Assembly: GCA_030530775.1 (NCBI GenBank)
Contig: JAUMUG010000003.1
Location: forward strand, 277,713-341,712
DNA: 64,000 nt
Direction of reading: 5' to 3'
Source: Lautropia sp.
Lineage (GTDB): Bacteria > Pseudomonadota > Gammaproteobacteria > Burkholderiales > Burkholderiaceae_E
Shown: positions 36,709 to 45,441 of the stretch, piece by piece
How positions within the stretch are numbered: position 1 is the first letter of the stretch
How the letters are laid out: the number at the start of each line of letters is the position of its first letter
The notes under the pieces: model-generated
What the model was told of the DNA's origin: nothing
What the model saw: only the letters and a program-made list of their open reading frames with translations
Database searches by the model: none
Translations under genes and position numbers: made by a program

Positions 36709-37926
36709 TCAACCGTCCGTATCGAAATCCGCCGAATGGGTATGACCGATACCGGTACGTCCGGCGGTCGCCGGTTTCGGCCGAACTTGCGCCGGTGCCG
36801 ACCAGACATCGGCGACCCGATGCCCCTCGAAATCGAAGACCAGCACCCGAATCCGAAAGGCCCTGCCATAACGCTCCGGTGCGCACAGGGTGTCGATGGC
36901 CGCCTGCGCCAGCTCATGATGGAAAGCATCGCCCAGCCCGCGCTCGACCATCAGTTCGGCGCCGAATCTTGCCGTCTTGGCCTCGGCCATCGCCTGACGA
37001 TCCTCGGGTGCAGCACCGATCCTGCGGGCGATTTCTGCCACCAGTTCGGTATCGACCACATTGCGATTGGCGTGGGTGATGGTTTCGCCCTGGGCGATCT
37101 TGGTCAGCTTGCCCACCATCACCCCCAGCACCACCAGCGTCACGCCCTGCGCCACCACTTCATCCAGCGCATAACGCAAAAAATCGCCCATCTGCACGAA
37201 GCAGGCATTGGGCAGCCCGGGCCGCTCCTTGCGCACCACCTCCATCGCAAAGCTCTCGGTGCGACCGCCCGTGGTCAGCACCACGATGTCGTTGCCGGTG
37301 GTGGCGGCCACCTGAACGCCTTGCACCACACTGGCCCGCCAGGCACTGGTGGAATAAGGTCGCACGATGCCGGTGGTGCCCAGAATGCTGATGCCGCCCA
37401 GAATACCCAGCCGGGCATTGGTGGTCTTTCTGGCCATCTCCCGCCCGGTGGGCACGCTGACCGTCACCTCGATGCCACAGGTGGCCAGCAGATCGGACGC
37501 CACCTCCCGCAGGTTCTCGGCAATGTTGCGCCGGGGTACCGGATTGATCGCCGGCCCACCGATTTCGAGTCCCAGACCCGGCATCGTCACCGTGCCCACG
37601 CCTTCACCGGCCTTGAAGACGATATCGCCGGGCTGCGCCGGCAACAGACGCAGATCGACCGTCAGACGTGCACCATCGGTGCAGTCCGGATCGTCACCGG
37701 CGAACTTCTGCACGTAGGCATGTGTCTGCCGCATCACGCCCTCTCCTTCCAGCCGGCCGTCGCCCACCGCAAAAACCACCCGGTCCCCGTTGGGCAGCAG
37801 ACTTTCGATCGATTCCGGCACCGTTCCGGTCATCAGACCCACCGCACAGGCACGCGCAGCCGCAGCCGAACACGCGCCGGTGCTGAATCCGGTACGGGTT
37901 CCCCGTGCGGTTTTGTCTGTTTTCAT
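36709..37926 (-). CDS. cbiD: Cobalt-precorrin-5B C1-methyltransferase CbiD
   Basis: 405 aa. The N-terminus GTRTGFSTGACSAAAARA is the CbiD signature. Further on come GEGVGTVTMPGLGLEIGGPAINPVPR, GGISILGTTGIVRPYSTSAW, TTGGRTES and MGDFLRYALDEVVAQGV. CbiD methylates C1 in the anaerobic (early cobalt) pathway; its presence instead of CobF indicates that route. The last ~25 residues are a polar tail. It lies between cobH and cobL in the operon. Confidence 0.95.
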   Translation of the reverse strand: MKTDKTARGTRTGFSTGACSAAAARACAVGLMTGTVPESIESLLPNGDRVVFAVGDGRLEGEGVMRQTHAYVQKFAGDDPDCTDGARLTVDLRLLPAQPGDIVFKAGEGVGTVTMPGLGLEIGGPAINPVPRRNIAENLREVASDLLATCGIEVTVSVPTGREMARKTTNARLGILGGISILGTTGIVRPYSTSAWRASVVQGVQVAATTGNDIVVLTTGGRTESFAMEVVRKERPGLPNACFVQMGDFLRYALDEVVAQGVTLVVLGVMVGKLTKIAQGETITHANRNVVDTELVAEIARRIGAAPEDRQAMAEAKTARFGAELMVERGLGDAFHHELAQAAIDTLCAPERYGRAFRIRVLVFDFEGHRVADVWSAPAQVRPKPATAGRTGIGHTHSADFDTDG

Positions 37927-38040
37927 GTCTGGCTCCCGTTCATGGGGTCATCGGAATCGACACCGGGCGCTTTCCCGTCATCTGGGGAAATCGGCCGGCT
38001 CGGTCGCTTCCGATGCCCCACACGCTCCGGATGCATCGGC

Positions 38041-38736
38041 TCACGGATTTTGCCGGCGCTTCTGCTCGGCCTCGGCCAGTGCCAGCAGCGCATGCAGCGC
38101 CGCCACCACCAGTGTCGAGCCCCCCTTGCGTCCGTCGATCACGATCCAGGGCACTTCAGTCACTTCTGCCATCAGTGCCTTGCTTTCGGCCGCCGACACG
38201 AACCCCACCGGCATGCCGACCACCAGCGCCGGCCGCACTTTTTCTTCGCGGATCAGGCGCACGATTTCGATCAATGCGGTCGGCGCATTGCCGATGGCCA
38301 CGATCGCACCGTCGAGCATCCGCAACCGATGAGCCTTGCGCATCGCCTGCACGGCTCGTGTGCTGTCCTCGGTCCTCGCCCGTTCGATCACATCCGCATC
38401 GCTGATGAAATGATGGGTGCTGATGCCGAAGTGAGCCAGACGCGGCGCCGACAGGCCGACACAGATCATCTCGACATCGGCGACGATGCGCCCGCCGCCC
38501 CGGCCGGCCGCCTGCAGCAACATCTCGCGCCCGGCCTGCACGGCATCCGGATGGAAGCGGGTCGACCCGTTGAAATCGAAATCGGCATTGGCATGGATCA
38601 TCCGCCGCACGATCGGCCATTGTTCCGCCGTGTAAGAGTGCCCGCCCGCCTCGCGATCGATGATCGCAAAGCTGTCGTGCTCGATGACCCGACCCGCGCG
38701 CGTCAACTGTTCGGTGACGGTGTTGATGGTGCTCAT
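38041..38736 (-). CDS. cobH: Precorrin-8X / cobalt-precorrin-8 methylmutase
   Basis: 231 aa. It moves the methyl group from C11 to C12, producing hydrogenobyrinate or cobyrinate. Family features: FAIIDREAGGHSYTAEQWPIVRRMIHANADFDF (contains the catalytic His region), IVADVEMICVGLS, IGNAPTALIEIVRLI, ALVVGMPVGFVSAAESKAL and the end IVIDGRKGGSTLVVAALHALL. Its ATG overlaps the last codons of cbiX by 4 bp. Confidence 0.95.
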   Translation of the reverse strand: MSTINTVTEQLTRAGRVIEHDSFAIIDREAGGHSYTAEQWPIVRRMIHANADFDFNGSTRFHPDAVQAGREMLLQAAGRGGGRIVADVEMICVGLSAPRLAHFGISTHHFISDADVIERARTEDSTRAVQAMRKAHRLRMLDGAIVAIGNAPTALIEIVRLIREEKVRPALVVGMPVGFVSAAESKALMAEVTEVPWIVIDGRKGGSTLVVAALHALLALAEAEQKRRQNP

Positions 38737-39764
38737 GGTGTGTCTGTGTCGGTATGATTGTGGAGGTGGGTGTGATGATGCCCGTGGTCGTGGAGCTCGG
38801 CTCCATGCCCACCACCATGACGCCCGTTCCCGTGATCGTGAGCACGTTCATGGTCGTGGCAATGGGGGTGATGCTCATCCTCGGTCCCGTGATCGTCATG
38901 ATGATGGTGTCCTGCTCCGACCCCATGATCGTGGTGATGATGGTGATGTCCTGCCTCGGCCTTGAAAGGGTCGGGCAGCATCAGCTGATCCAGATCGACG
39001 GCGGCGCCATCCCTGCCCTGCAGCAAATCCAGCACACGCTGCGTCACCAGTTCATACACCTCCGGCTCGAAACCGAAATGAGGGGCATGCGCAAAGCGTA
39101 CCTGCGGATACTGCTGCACCAGCCGGGCCAGCTGCCGATCGATACGTTGGATCAACGTGCCGGTGAACAGGTAATAGGGCAGCACGATCACCTGCATCAT
39201 GCCGAGCCGCACCTGGTGCTGCACGGCCTTTTCGAGGCGCGGAAAAGTGATGCCGGTGAATGCGATATCGACGAACTGATGATCACCGAGTTCCCACAGC
39301 CAGCGGGCCATCTTGGCCACTTCGCCGTTGGCCCGCCGATCACTGGAGCCCCGGCCCAGCACGATGACGCCGGTGGTCTGCGGATCGGGCACATCCAAAT
39401 CCAGCATCGCGTTGCGCAGATTGCGCTTCAGAACCCGCAGAAATGGCTCGCCCGCCCCCAGGTGCGGCGCATACAGGAACTCGACCCGTGGATGCAGCTT
39501 CTGCGCGGCCTTGATGGCCAACGGCACATCCACGCGCACATGACCGGCGGCATTCAGAATCAACGGCACCACCAGTACCCGGTCACTGCCCCGGGCCGCC
39601 TGGTTCAAGCCCGCCGTCAGCAAGGGCTCGGCAAATTCGATGAAGCAGACTTCGATCCTCCAATCCGGATGCTGGGCACGCCAGCGATCGGCAAACAAAA
39701 GAATCTCGGCATTGCCTTCGACGGCACGCGAACCGTGCCCGACCAGCAAGATGGTGTCTTTCAT
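38733..39764 (-). CDS. cbiX: Sirohydrochlorin cobaltochelatase CbiX, long form with His-rich tail
   Basis: 343 aa. Two tandem CbiX chelatase domains: residues ~1-125 (ILLVGHGSRAVEGNAEI, FIEFAEPLLTAGLNQA) and ~130-265 (GVIVLGRGSSDRRANGEVAKM, FTGITFPRLEKAVQ). It inserts Co2+ into sirohydrochlorin, the committing step of early-cobalt cobalamin synthesis. Residues ~275-343 are an extreme His/Asp-rich tail (runs such as GHHHHHHDHG and GHHHHDDHG, also HNHTDTDTP), a likely metal store or delivery element. Its start shares one base with the cobM stop (TGATG), and its end overlaps cobH. Confidence 0.95.
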   Translation of the reverse strand: MKDTILLVGHGSRAVEGNAEILLFADRWRAQHPDWRIEVCFIEFAEPLLTAGLNQAARGSDRVLVVPLILNAAGHVRVDVPLAIKAAQKLHPRVEFLYAPHLGAGEPFLRVLKRNLRNAMLDLDVPDPQTTGVIVLGRGSSDRRANGEVAKMARWLWELGDHQFVDIAFTGITFPRLEKAVQHQVRLGMMQVIVLPYYLFTGTLIQRIDRQLARLVQQYPQVRFAHAPHFGFEPEVYELVTQRVLDLLQGRDGAAVDLDQLMLPDPFKAEAGHHHHHHDHGVGAGHHHHDDHGTEDEHHPHCHDHERAHDHGNGRHGGGHGAELHDHGHHHTHLHNHTDTDTP

Positions 39765-40588
39765 CAGAAGTCGCCCTTGTCTGAATCGACGACACCGGCC
39801 CGCCGGAAGCGGTGCGTGAAGCCGGCGTCATAGAGTTTGGATTTGCTCAGTGTCTGCCATTCGCGTGCGCCCAGCGTCGGGCTGGCGATGATCATGCTCT
39901 GGCTGACGATCTTGGCGGCACGGCAAGCTTCCTTCACGGTGGCCAGCGTAGCCCGGATGATCTTTTCGTCTTCGGGCCAGCTTGCCTTGTGCACCACCAG
40001 GATTGGAGCGTCCTCGGGCCAGCCGGCCTCCCGCAGATCATGCTGCACCCGCCCCAATAGCGTGATCGACAAAAACAGGCATAGCGTGCTGCGATGACGC
40101 GCCAGCGACACCAGATCCTCGCCTTCGGGCATCGGGGTACGTCCTGCCACGCGCGTCAAGATCACCGTCTGACTCACTTCGGGCAGCGTCAGGCTTTCGA
40201 CTGCCGCTGCCGCCGACGCAAAAACCGAACTGACCCCCGGCACCACGGCCACCGGCACCCCCGCCCCGTCCAGCGGCTGTACCATTTCGATCAACGCGCC
40301 ATACAGCGATGGATCGCCGGTCTGCAATCGGATCACGACACGATGCCTGGCGGCCCGCTCGATCAGCCAGGCGCAGATTTCTTCCAGCGTCATACCCTTG
40401 CTGTCGGCGATTTCGCAACCGGCCGGCGCCCAGCGCGTTGCTGCTTCGCTCACCAGTGAGCCGGCAAACAGAATGGCACCGGCCTCGGCAATCAGATTCC
40501 GCCCTTTGACGGTGATCAGATCCGGATCGCCGGGGCCCGCGCCCACGAACCAGACGGTGCCCGGCCGAGGCTGCTCTGGATTACTCAT
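39764..40588 (-). CDS. cobM: Precorrin-4 / cobalt-precorrin-4 C11-methyltransferase
   Basis: 274 aa tetrapyrrole methylase. WFVGAGPGDPDLITVKG is the SAM loop. Then ILFAGSLVSEAATRW, IRLQTGDPSLYGALIEMVQPL, VVPGVSSVFASAAAAVESLT and VILTRVAGRTPMPEGE are all CobM/CbiF features. It methylates C11. It sits 13 bp below cobU, and its stop overlaps the cbiX start. Confidence 0.95.
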   Translation of the reverse strand: MSNPEQPRPGTVWFVGAGPGDPDLITVKGRNLIAEAGAILFAGSLVSEAATRWAPAGCEIADSKGMTLEEICAWLIERAARHRVVIRLQTGDPSLYGALIEMVQPLDGAGVPVAVVPGVSSVFASAAAAVESLTLPEVSQTVILTRVAGRTPMPEGEDLVSLARHRSTLCLFLSITLLGRVQHDLREAGWPEDAPILVVHKASWPEDEKIIRATLATVKEACRAAKIVSQSMIIASPTLGAREWQTLSKSKLYDAGFTHRFRRAGVVDSDKGDF

Positions 40589-40601
40589 GACATCCCGTCC
40601 T

Positions 40602-41276
40602 TCACATCTCGTCTTTCAAATGAATCGGCAGGCCCGCCGCCATCAGGCAGACCCGATCACAGCGGGCAGCCACCCGTTGATTGAGCCAGCCCAGCGCATC
40701 GACATAAGCCCGCACCTCCCGGCCCATCGGCACCACGCCAAAGCCGATCTCATTGCTGACCATGATCAGCGGCCCGGGACAATTTTCGAGCGCCAGCAAA
40801 AAACGCTGTGCCTGCAGTCCGTCGCAAAACCCATCGATCCGTTCATACTGATTGGCCAGCCACAGCGTCAGACAATCGATCACCAGCAGACGATCCGGTG
40901 CACTGTACAGCTGGATGGCATCGGCCAATGCCAGCGGTTCTTCGACCGTCACCATGCCCGGCAGCCGTTCGGCGCGGTCCGCCCGGTGCCGTTCGATACG
41001 CGCGCGCATCTCATCATCGTGGGCCATGGCAGTGGCAATGAACACGGCCCGGCGGGATCTTCCCGCCTCCAACCACTGCTGCGCCCGCCATTCGGCCCGC
41101 CGCGACTTGCCGCTGCGTTGCCCGCCCAGGATCAGCTCCCGGCCGAAACGATGAGAAGCCGAGGAGCTTGCCGTTGTCGGCGCGGCGACGAAATCGAAGC
41201 CTGCTTCACCGCCAGAAGCCGGCCGATGCGATCCCCCCGGAGCAGCTCCCGGAACGACGGCACTGAAAGAACTCAT
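40602..41276 (-). CDS. cobU: Adenosylcobinamide kinase / adenosylcobinamide-phosphate guanylyltransferase
   Basis: 224 aa. The P-loop GGQRSGKS is at 51-58, followed by IATAMAHDDEMRARIERHRADR with the guanylylated-His region, and LLVIDCLTLWLAN and VSNEIGFGVVPMGREVRAYVD. It phosphorylates and then GMP-activates cobinamide for nucleotide loop assembly. An unusual ~45-residue Ser/Gly/Ala-rich N-terminal extension precedes the P-loop. ATG 41276 overlaps the cobB stop by 4 bp; no nearer ATG precedes the P-loop. It is called CobP in Pseudomonas. Confidence 0.93.
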   Translation of the reverse strand: MSSFSAVVPGAAPGGSHRPASGGEAGFDFVAAPTTASSSASHRFGRELILGGQRSGKSRRAEWRAQQWLEAGRSRRAVFIATAMAHDDEMRARIERHRADRAERLPGMVTVEEPLALADAIQLYSAPDRLLVIDCLTLWLANQYERIDGFCDGLQAQRFLLALENCPGPLIMVSNEIGFGVVPMGREVRAYVDALGWLNQRVAARCDRVCLMAAGLPIHLKDEM

Positions 41277-43042
41277 CGGGCCTCCTGTACATCCGGGTGA
41301 TCGGGGTCGGGCACACGGCTCATATCCGGCACACTGTTGCATGCCGCAGTGGTCTCGAGCATCACTCGTCGTGCGCGAGCCGGGTCGAGACCCTCTCCGG
41401 CAGTCGGCCCGCCCGATCGCTTGGAGGCAGCCGCCTCAGCCCCCGCAAAAAGCGCCGACACCACGGCCGGAGCGCTGGCAAACCAGGCATGAAAGTAACT
41501 GGCGTGCAGCCGCCGGTATCGATAGACCGCCTCACCCTTGTCGGCGGTCACCGCTTCATTCGGCCGGCTGCTGCGTGCAACCGGCACCAGCGGTGTATCG
41601 ATGCGTGAATAATGAAAGGTATGACCACGCAGTACCCGATGGCCGGCGCCGCATTCTTCGAAGGCAGCGGAGCCCCGTTGCACCGGCCAGACCAGCTGCT
41701 GCATACCCAGGCCAGCCAACCGGGTCTGAAACTGCGCCGAGCCCGGCAACACACCCCACATCGGCCAGCGCGTGCCCTCGAATTCCAGCGATTCGAACAA
41801 GGGCAGCATCCCGCCGCATTCCGCCCAGACCGCCCTGTCGGCGGCGACGTGCGCAGCGATCTGCTGCGCCAACACCGTATTGGCCGCCAGTTTTTCGGCA
41901 TACAGTTCCGGATAACCGCCCGGCAACCACAGCGCATCGCAGTCGGGCAAATCATCGCCCGCCAAGGGAGAGAAGAAACGCAGCCGCGCCCCCAGCGCCT
42001 GCAGCGTGTCGAGATTGGCCTGATAGACAAAGGAAAACGCCGCATCCCGGGCGACGGCGATCGTGTGGCCAGCCAGGGAAGGGATGGGTGCGGACGGCTC
42101 CGACACCCGATCGTCCGGGGCACCCTCATCCGTGACGCACCCGCCCCCGGCGAGGCGCGGCACACGAAACGAAGTATCTGGACCTGCCGCAGACAAGGAC
42201 GGATCCGACCGGCTTCGTGCATCGGCCAACGGGGGATCGAAGCGTGTCATCCAAGCATTCAGCCCGTCCGCATCCAGATGCGCCAGTGCCGTGTCCAGCA
42301 ACGCATCGGCCGCGGCATCCAGCCGGGCCATGGCGTCCGGCAACTCGGTGCCGGCAATCAGTCCCAAATGGCGCGACGGCAAGCCGAAGCTTTCATTGCG
42401 AAAGACCGCCCCCAGCCAGCCGGCGGACGCCCATGCGGCCGGTTCATCCCCGTCCGCCCGCCAGGAGGGCCGCAACGAATCGGCCAGCAGCTGTGCGTGG
42501 CGCGTACTGGCCACCCGGTTGGCCAGCACACCGGCCCAACGCAGTCCCGGCATCCAGCTGCGCAGCCCATGCGCCAGCGCGCCAAAGGTACCCGCCATCC
42601 TGCCGGCATCGATCACCGCCATCACCGGCAGGTCGAAGCGCAACGCCAACTCGGCTGCGGACGGCGTGCCGTCATACAACCCCATCACCCCTTCGACGAT
42701 GACCAGATCCGCCTCGGCGGCCGCGTCATGAAAACACTGACGGATATAGTCCTCGCCCGTCATCCACAGATCGATGTTGTGCACCGGTTGACCGGTGGCC
42801 AGCCCATGCCAGACGGGATCCAGGAAATCCGGCCCATACTTGAAGACCCGCACCCTGAGCCCCCGTCGGGTCAGCAGCCGTGCGAACGCCGCCACCACCG
42901 TGGTTTTGCCATGACCCGATGCCGGAGCACTGATCAGCACCCCTGGCACACATCGGCTCAGCAGAGAGTTCTGACTGGCCCCGGCCCTGGCAGACACGGC
43001 TGCCGCCAAACCAGCCTCGGAAGGCGTCACACGGAAAGACAT
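41273..43042 (-). CDS. cobB: Cobyrinate / hydrogenobyrinate a,c-diamide synthase
   Basis: 589 aa, first gene of the riboswitch-led operon. The N-terminal dethiobiotin-synthase-like ATPase has the P-loop ASGHGKTTV (41-49), FKYGPDFLDPVWH and VEGVMGLYDG. The C-terminal class I glutamine amidotransferase has LWLPGGYPELYAEKLAAN and the nucleophile in AVWAECGGMLPL. It uses ATP and glutamine to amidate the a and c side chains. A ~50-residue polar insertion (about 245-300) separates the domains, and a ~45-residue tail follows the amidotransferase. ATG 43042 is the most likely start; the frame is open up to GTG 43159, directly behind the riboswitch. It corresponds to CbiA of the anaerobic pathway. Confidence 0.93.
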   Translation of the reverse strand: MSFRVTPSEAGLAAAVSARAGASQNSLLSRCVPGVLISAPASGHGKTTVVAAFARLLTRRGLRVRVFKYGPDFLDPVWHGLATGQPVHNIDLWMTGEDYIRQCFHDAAAEADLVIVEGVMGLYDGTPSAAELALRFDLPVMAVIDAGRMAGTFGALAHGLRSWMPGLRWAGVLANRVASTRHAQLLADSLRPSWRADGDEPAAWASAGWLGAVFRNESFGLPSRHLGLIAGTELPDAMARLDAAADALLDTALAHLDADGLNAWMTRFDPPLADARSRSDPSLSAAGPDTSFRVPRLAGGGCVTDEGAPDDRVSEPSAPIPSLAGHTIAVARDAAFSFVYQANLDTLQALGARLRFFSPLAGDDLPDCDALWLPGGYPELYAEKLAANTVLAQQIAAHVAADRAVWAECGGMLPLFESLEFEGTRWPMWGVLPGSAQFQTRLAGLGMQQLVWPVQRGSAAFEECGAGHRVLRGHTFHYSRIDTPLVPVARSSRPNEAVTADKGEAVYRYRRLHASYFHAWFASAPAVVSALFAGAEAAASKRSGGPTAGEGLDPARARRVMLETTAACNSVPDMSRVPDPDHPDVQEAR

Positions 43043-43169
43043 CGGAAATCCAGAAAGCTGCCCATGCCGGCATCCCCGCCGACGCTGAGCCAGGAAATGA
43101 TGCACGTGCCGCCTTTGCCCCGTTTGTCCGACGGGATGAATTCGGCTGACGCGTCGCACCGCTTGTGTT

Positions 43170-43440
43170 GGCCGGTATCCGGGCTGACGAAAACGACCAG
43201 AGGATCACCTTCCCAGAAACGACCTTCACGGCGGGGGCGACGGAGTGGGAGCGCGGCAGAGAAGCAACACCCGATTCCTTCGCCCCGGCCGCTGGCTGAT
43301 CTCCAGTGGTGTCTGACGATCTTCTGGCTGGACAGGGCTGGCGATGGTCGCCATACCTGCCCGTTCGCACGACCGTTGCGGGGGCAGCGCAGGTCAGGGT
43401 CCAACGAGCCAATCGGATGGCCACCCCTCCTGCTTCCCGT
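43170..43440 (-). promoter_or_regulatory. Cobalamin (adenosylcobalamin) riboswitch upstream of cobB
   Basis: On the minus strand the conserved blocks of the cobalamin riboswitch appear in order: ACGGGAA near the 5' end, then the hallmark GCTGCCCCCGCAAC (44 nt on), CACCACTG, CTGGGAAGG, and the closing GTCAGCCCGGATACCGGCC (ending near 43170). Binding of adenosylcobalamin would shut down cobB and the genes behind it. The segment between CACCACTG and GGGAAGG (about 43217-43300) is longer than I expect for the class. The 128 nt between the riboswitch and the cobB ATG hold a small CCCGT/ACGGG hairpin but no obvious terminator, so control may be at translation. Confidence 0.88.
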
Positions 43441-43912
43441 TGAACTGCGCATCCAAGACACGACGCGCGAGCACCAACATGGCCTATTCTACGGCATCCG
43501 GCGCCCCTTGCTGCCAAGGCAGGCCCGACCCCGAATGCACAGACCGATCTGCGCTGATGACCCGATGCTTCCGCTCCTGTGCCGGGAAAGCCGGGAGGGC
43601 ATGTCTCACGGCCCTCGGCATGCATGCAACGACATGGATCAAGGTGTCAACAACAACGACGACGTAACAGATAGTAGTAAATTAGTAATAATGTAATCAA
43701 CGACTTAACGTGGCTGAACGCCATGGATCACGGGTGACACCAGTGCATCGCTGGCTGGCGCGGCAGGAAGCTCAAAGCATCTCATCGGATGGGCTGTCGG
43801 CATCTGGAAAGAACCCCACTGAAAAAACACATTGCGCAGATGGTCGATATCGCCGAAGCCCGGACGAAGGATCCGGCTTCGGCGATGGAAACATCGAATC
43901 GACGCAACCCGC
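43441..43912. other. Intergenic stretch upstream of the riboswitch, with a strong inverted repeat
   Basis: 472 bp without a supported gene. An AT-rich patch lies at about 43640-43710 and may hold the cobalamin operon promoter (minus strand). At 43851-43884 there is a 13-bp inverted repeat with one bulged C (CGCCGAAGC...GCTTCGGCG). It lies 28 bp past the gluconolactonase stop; it lacks a T-run but may act as its transcription end. Confidence 0.4.
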
Positions 43913-45061
43913 TCAGGGATTCATCCGCAGCCGGTAGAGGCTGTTCGAGGCCGTGATGAACAAGGTCTGCGGCGCCGAGAAAGTGCAGTTCGACGTGCGC
44001 TTGTCCAGCACCAGCCGGCCCAGCTCCTTCCCATCGGGCAACAGAACGACCAGACCGTTTTCACAACTGCAGTAGATGACGCCGTAACGGTCGACCGTCA
44101 GCCCATCCGGAAAGCCCGGTGTGATCCGTGCGAGTACCCGCCGATTCTTCAGCCGGCTACCATCCACATCGAAGACGACCAACTCGTGTCGTCCCTGCCC
44201 GGCAAATTCGGCAGACGACATTTCGGCCACATACAGGTGCTTCTCATCGGGGGAAAACGCCAAGCCATTGGGCCGGAACATATCCACCGTGGCGATATCC
44301 AACCGGTCTGCCGCTGGATCATAGCAATAGACATAGCAGCCGATCATCTCGCTCGGCGCCGTTTTGCCTTCGGCATCATTGATGATGCCGTAAGGCGGGT
44401 CACTGAACCAGATGGTGCCATCGGACTTGACCACCACATCGTTGGGCGAATTCAAACGCTTGCCTTCCAGACGATCGACCAGCATCGTGACCTCGCCCCG
44501 TGCATTGGTTCGGCTGATACCACGCCGACCATGCTCACACGTGATCAAATTGCCCTCTGGGTCGACCGCATTGCCATTGGCGAAATATGACGGCACACGA
44601 AATGTCTGTGTACCCGTTTCCTCAGTCCAGCGGTACATCCGATTGGCCTTCACGTCGCTGAACACCAACGCATTCTGTTGCGGCAACCACGCAGGCCCTT
44701 CCGCCCAGGTCGCCCCATCGAACAGCGAATCCAGTCGGAAACGTTTGCCCACATATTGATAAAAACGCGGATCGGCGACTTCCACGCGCAAAGTATCGGC
44801 GGCGTTACCAGTGATCCGGCACGGCTCCCCATCGAACGAACAGGCCCCGATCCCCCGTTCACCAACGCCCGAACCGTCGGCACTGCGATGCTGGGCCAGC
44901 GCCGTCAGTGGCATCGCTCCCAGCGCCCAAGCCGCCCCGGCCATCCCCGCAGAACGCATGAAGCGACGACGAGGCGCCCGGAGCCGTTCTGCATGCCCGT
45001 TCATTTCTGCCTGTGCAAATGACGCCACACCATCCATCTTCTGAAATCTGAATGAGTTCAT
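43913..45061 (-). CDS. Tat-exported SMP-30/gluconolactonase-like protein
   Basis: 382 aa. The N-terminal twin-arginine signal contains RRRFMRSAGMAGAAWALGAM and ends near LTALAQ. A six-bladed beta-propeller of the SMP-30/gluconolactonase/LRE family follows. Key segments: LFDGATWAEGPAWLPQQNAL (metal Glu), NSPNDVVVKSDGTIWFSDPPYG (metal Asn), MFRPNGLAFSPDEKHLYVAE, and FPDGLTVDRYGVIYCSC (Asp). Such periplasmic enzymes hydrolyse sugar lactones, but many have other lactone substrates. ATG 45061 has GGAG 9 nt upstream; ATG 45070 and 45004 are alternatives. There are no sugar catabolic neighbours. Confidence 0.85.
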   Translation of the reverse strand: MNSFRFQKMDGVASFAQAEMNGHAERLRAPRRRFMRSAGMAGAAWALGAMPLTALAQHRSADGSGVGERGIGACSFDGEPCRITGNAADTLRVEVADPRFYQYVGKRFRLDSLFDGATWAEGPAWLPQQNALVFSDVKANRMYRWTEETGTQTFRVPSYFANGNAVDPEGNLITCEHGRRGISRTNARGEVTMLVDRLEGKRLNSPNDVVVKSDGTIWFSDPPYGIINDAEGKTAPSEMIGCYVYCYDPAADRLDIATVDMFRPNGLAFSPDEKHLYVAEMSSAEFAGQGRHELVVFDVDGSRLKNRRVLARITPGFPDGLTVDRYGVIYCSCENGLVVLLPDGKELGRLVLDKRTSNCTFSAPQTLFITASNSLYRLRMNP

Positions 45062-45441
45062 CGTTTTCATCTCCGATTGATGCCCAACGGTAAAAATCGG
45101 CAATATTATTTCATGGTGGTGCTCTCCCATCATGACGGCATGCCAAGGAGCGTATGATCGACACGACCGTCCACCGAAATCATGAAGCCTATATCCACGA
45201 TGCCCGAGGGTGTCACCGACGCCACCCCGGACGCCTGCTCTCCGATCCGGGCCAGTGACTGGGTGATCGAGTCAGAAACATCGCGGCATTCATCAGCCCA
45301 TCGATGCCCTGACCAAGCTCGCGCTTGCCCACGGCAAGGTTTCATCGAAGAGCTACGCCACTAGCTGATCAGTATCGCCCTTGGCACTGAGGCCCGGACT
45401 TCGGCGATTCTGTTTTCGGCCCTTATGGAGTGTCCCTGGCC
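45062..45441. other. Intergenic stretch, possibly a decayed gene
   Basis: 380 bp. Short open frames exist on both strands but none has family features. A plus-strand run near 45300-45366 reads PIDALTKLALAHGKVSSKSYATS before a stop, which looks protein-like and may be the end of a lost gene. No promoter, terminator or repeat was identified. Confidence 0.3.

Noticed and set aside
36460..38757. Long plus-strand open frame opposite cbiD and cobH
   Set aside because: It is the mirror of two secure genes, with repetitive His/Arg/Gly composition and no domain.
38740..38960. CRISPR-like or tandem repeat at the cbiX 3' end
   Set aside because: The repetition is the codon pattern of a His/Asp-rich protein tail; units are irregular and there are no spacers.
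41612..43696. Very long plus-strand open frame (about 690 codons) opposite cobB
   Set aside because: It is antisense to a conserved enzyme and is Arg/His/Gln/Pro-rich with no family motif. Long antisense frames are expected in GC-rich DNA.
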